Origin: Lichenostomus cassidix | Lineage: Eukaryota; Chordata; Aves; Passeriformes; Meliphagidae | Reading direction: 5' to 3' | Assembly (NCBI GenBank): GCA_008360975.2 | Contig: CM039189.1 | Coordinates: 9,118,056 to 9,182,055 of the forward strand | Length of the DNA stretch: 64,000 nucleotides | Shown: positions 54,301 to 64,000 of the stretch, piece after piece | Layout: every line of letters begins with the position of its first letter | Numbering within the stretch: the stretch's first letter is position 1 | Notes under the pieces: model-generated | Databases searched by the model: none | What the model was told of the DNA's origin: nothing | What the model saw: only the letters and a program-made list of their open reading frames with translations | Translations under genes and position numbers: made by a program

Positions 54301-54684
54301 CACGGGAACAAAGTCCCCAGAACCTCCACTTGGGGACTAGAAGCTTCACTACCACACCAGTGGCCCTGCTGATCGCTCCCAGTGCAGGATCAGCCGCCCC
54401 CGGAGCCTCTCCAGTGACCCAGTACCGGACCCTGGTGCCAGCACCATAACCCCAGAGCCACTCCAGTGCCTCAGCAGTGTCCCCAGAGCTCCACCAGTGT
54501 CCCCAGTACAGGATCGCAGCACCAAAGCACTATCCCCAGTGCTCCCACAGCGCCAGATCGTCGTTCCCAGAGCCACACCAGTACGCCCATGCGGGTCCCG
54601 GTGCATGCCCCCGTCACCACACTACGAAGGGGCACCGGCCTGCCCGGTTCCGGTTACTCACAGGAGCCGATCGCCACCCTCCAT
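51348..54684 (-). CDS. UROD: UROD, uroporphyrinogen decarboxylase (complete)
   Basis: Ten exons on the minus strand, 5' to 3': 54684-54662, 53894-53782, 53703-53624, 53425-53363, 53264-53067, 52830-52669, 52387-52250, 52113-52013, 51767-51701 and 51512-51348. All are GT-AG, 1110 bases, 369 residues (human 367). The cytosolic homodimer removes four acetate carboxyls from uroporphyrinogen III to give coproporphyrinogen III in haem synthesis, without cofactor, on a TIM barrel. Active-site residues are present: Arg38 and Arg42 in MRQAGRYLP, Arg51, the catalytic Asp87 in IIFSDIL, the Tyr in [10 protein letters not shown], the Ser in FESHAG, and the late His in [10 protein letters not shown]. Exon 1 codes only 7 residues plus two bases (MEGGDRL); it was placed from its GTGAGT donor, exact phase fit to exon 2 and position in the CpG island. 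The rest of the gene is very secure. Confidence 0.97.
52398..52556 (-). mobile_element. CR1 non-LTR retrotransposon 3'-end fragment in UROD intron 6
   Basis: The plus strand reads AGGTTGGAAAAGACCTTTA, then GAGCCCAGCAGTTAACCCAG, CCACCAGTAAACCATGTCCC and AATACCTCCAGGGATG. These are the reverse complement of the well-known 3' region of avian CR1. The element is therefore in the same (minus) orientation as UROD, 5'-truncated as usual, and has lost the terminal ATTCTATG repeats. It is about 160 bases of a 281-base intron; the right boundary (about 52556) is approximate. No coding capacity remains. Confidence 0.88.
53895..54661 (-). other. UROD: UROD intron 1
   Basis: 767-base GC-rich intron joining the tiny first exon to exon 2. 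Near its middle is an E-box/GATA arrangement (54022-54042) that could serve erythroid expression. No gene is supported in it; the open frames here follow from few stop codons in GC-rich DNA. Confidence 0.85.
54022..54042 (+). promoter_or_regulatory. Candidate E-box/GATA composite site in UROD intron 1
   Basis: CAGCTG at 54022-54027 is followed nine bases later by TGATAA at 54037-54042, with a second E-box-like CACATGTG overlapping the GATA core. Erythroid TAL1/GATA1 complexes bind E-box and WGATAR elements at about this spacing. UROD is a haem-pathway gene, so the context fits; occupancy is inference from sequence alone. Confidence 0.4.
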
Positions 54685-55002
54685 CCTTCCACACCGCTTC
54701 CCGACCTCTCCGTTGCCTCCCGACCCGGCGCGGCCCGCCCCGTCACGCCCCCATCCCGCCCCGCCGGCATCGCCATCTTGTCGTGGTCCCGCCTCTCCTC
54801 CCGCGGCCATCTTGCCCCGCCCGCTGCCCGCCTTCCCGCCCTGCCGTACACTGCTATCTTGCCCCGCTCCTCGCTCCTCTGTGCGTGGAACGGGCGCCGC
54901 CATCTTGCTCTACGTCCGCCTCACCGGGCGCCGCCATCTTGCCTGTCGGCGGGCGGGGTTCGCCGTAAACCGGAGCGGCGCGGAGCCGGTGCCCGGAGCG
55001 CG
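54685..55002. promoter_or_regulatory. Bidirectional CpG-island promoter of UROD and HECTD3
   Basis: Only 318 bases separate the two divergent start codons. The interval is very GC- and CpG-rich, with no TATA box near either gene. It carries five copies of a GCCATCTTG-like YY1 core (54771-54780, 54805-54814, a degenerate 54852-54861, 54898-54907, 54932-54941). The CpG-rich zone extends into both first exons, about 54600-55600. Transcription starts are not marked by the sequence; YY1 cores near starts are typical of housekeeping promoters. Head-to-head UROD/HECTD3 arrangement is also known in mammals. Confidence 0.85.
54771..54941. promoter_or_regulatory. Array of five YY1-like sites
   Basis: Sites at 54771, 54805, 54852 (TGCTATCTTG, degenerate), 54898 and 54932, spaced 34, 47, 46 and 34 bases and all in the same orientation. 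On the minus strand each good copy reads CAAGATGGC, the YY1 consensus. The last two lie in a 17-bp exact direct repeat (CGGGCGCCGCCATCTTG at 54891-54907 and 54925-54941). Confidence 0.75.

Positions 55003-64000
<8,998 letters not shown>

Noticed and set aside
54466..54968. Overlapping plus-strand open frames upstream of HECTD3
   Set aside because: Pro/Arg/Ser-rich frames in CpG-island DNA with few stop codons, lying over UROD intron 1, exon 1 and the promoter.

Overview
This is vertebrate nuclear DNA, almost certainly from a bird. It shows split genes with GT-AG introns, compact introns in the right half, a CpG-island promoter and a CR1 retroposon fragment of the avian/reptilian type. A short remnant that resembles a songbird endogenous-retrovirus LTR hints at a passerine, but that is weak. 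Three protein-coding genes are present in the order and relative orientation known at human 1p34 (read in reverse here): ZSWIM5 (+), UROD (-), HECTD3 (+). I saw no frameshift or premature stop in any of the 41 coding exons I traced; every exon junction closes in phase.

Layout. Positions 1-20295 are the 3' part of the very large first intron of ZSWIM5; exon 1 lies upstream of the window. Thirteen ZSWIM5 exons (2-14) run from 20296 to the stop at 48693, followed by a ~1.55 kb 3' UTR to a poly(A) signal at 50229. After about 1 kb of intergenic DNA, UROD reads leftwards from an ATG at 54684 to a stop at 51348, in ten exons. This is the complete uroporphyrinogen decarboxylase gene of 369 residues. 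A CpG-rich, TATA-less head-to-head promoter (54685-55002) with five YY1-like GCCATCTTG motifs separates UROD from HECTD3. HECTD3 begins at 55003 and contributes 18 exons (~768 residues) before the window ends inside its HECT domain, just short of the catalytic cysteine.

How the genes relate. UROD is the fifth enzyme of haem biosynthesis, HECTD3 is a DOC/HECT-type E3 ubiquitin ligase, and ZSWIM5 is a SWIM zinc-finger protein. They are neighbours by conserved synteny rather than members of one pathway. UROD and HECTD3 probably share a housekeeping bidirectional promoter, while ZSWIM5 and UROD converge.

The rest is intronic or intergenic. It contains a CCCTTT hexamer array able to form G-quadruplexes, a perfect 20-bp-stem inverted repeat, interleaved inverted repeats, homopolymer and ATT tracts, and several stretches that look like conserved regulatory DNA, although I cannot prove conservation without alignment. 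I found no undescribed gene system. The most unusual points are the CR1 copy that seems to supply the branch-point region of a UROD 3' splice site, the YY1-site array, and the perfect hairpin at 18173-18219.
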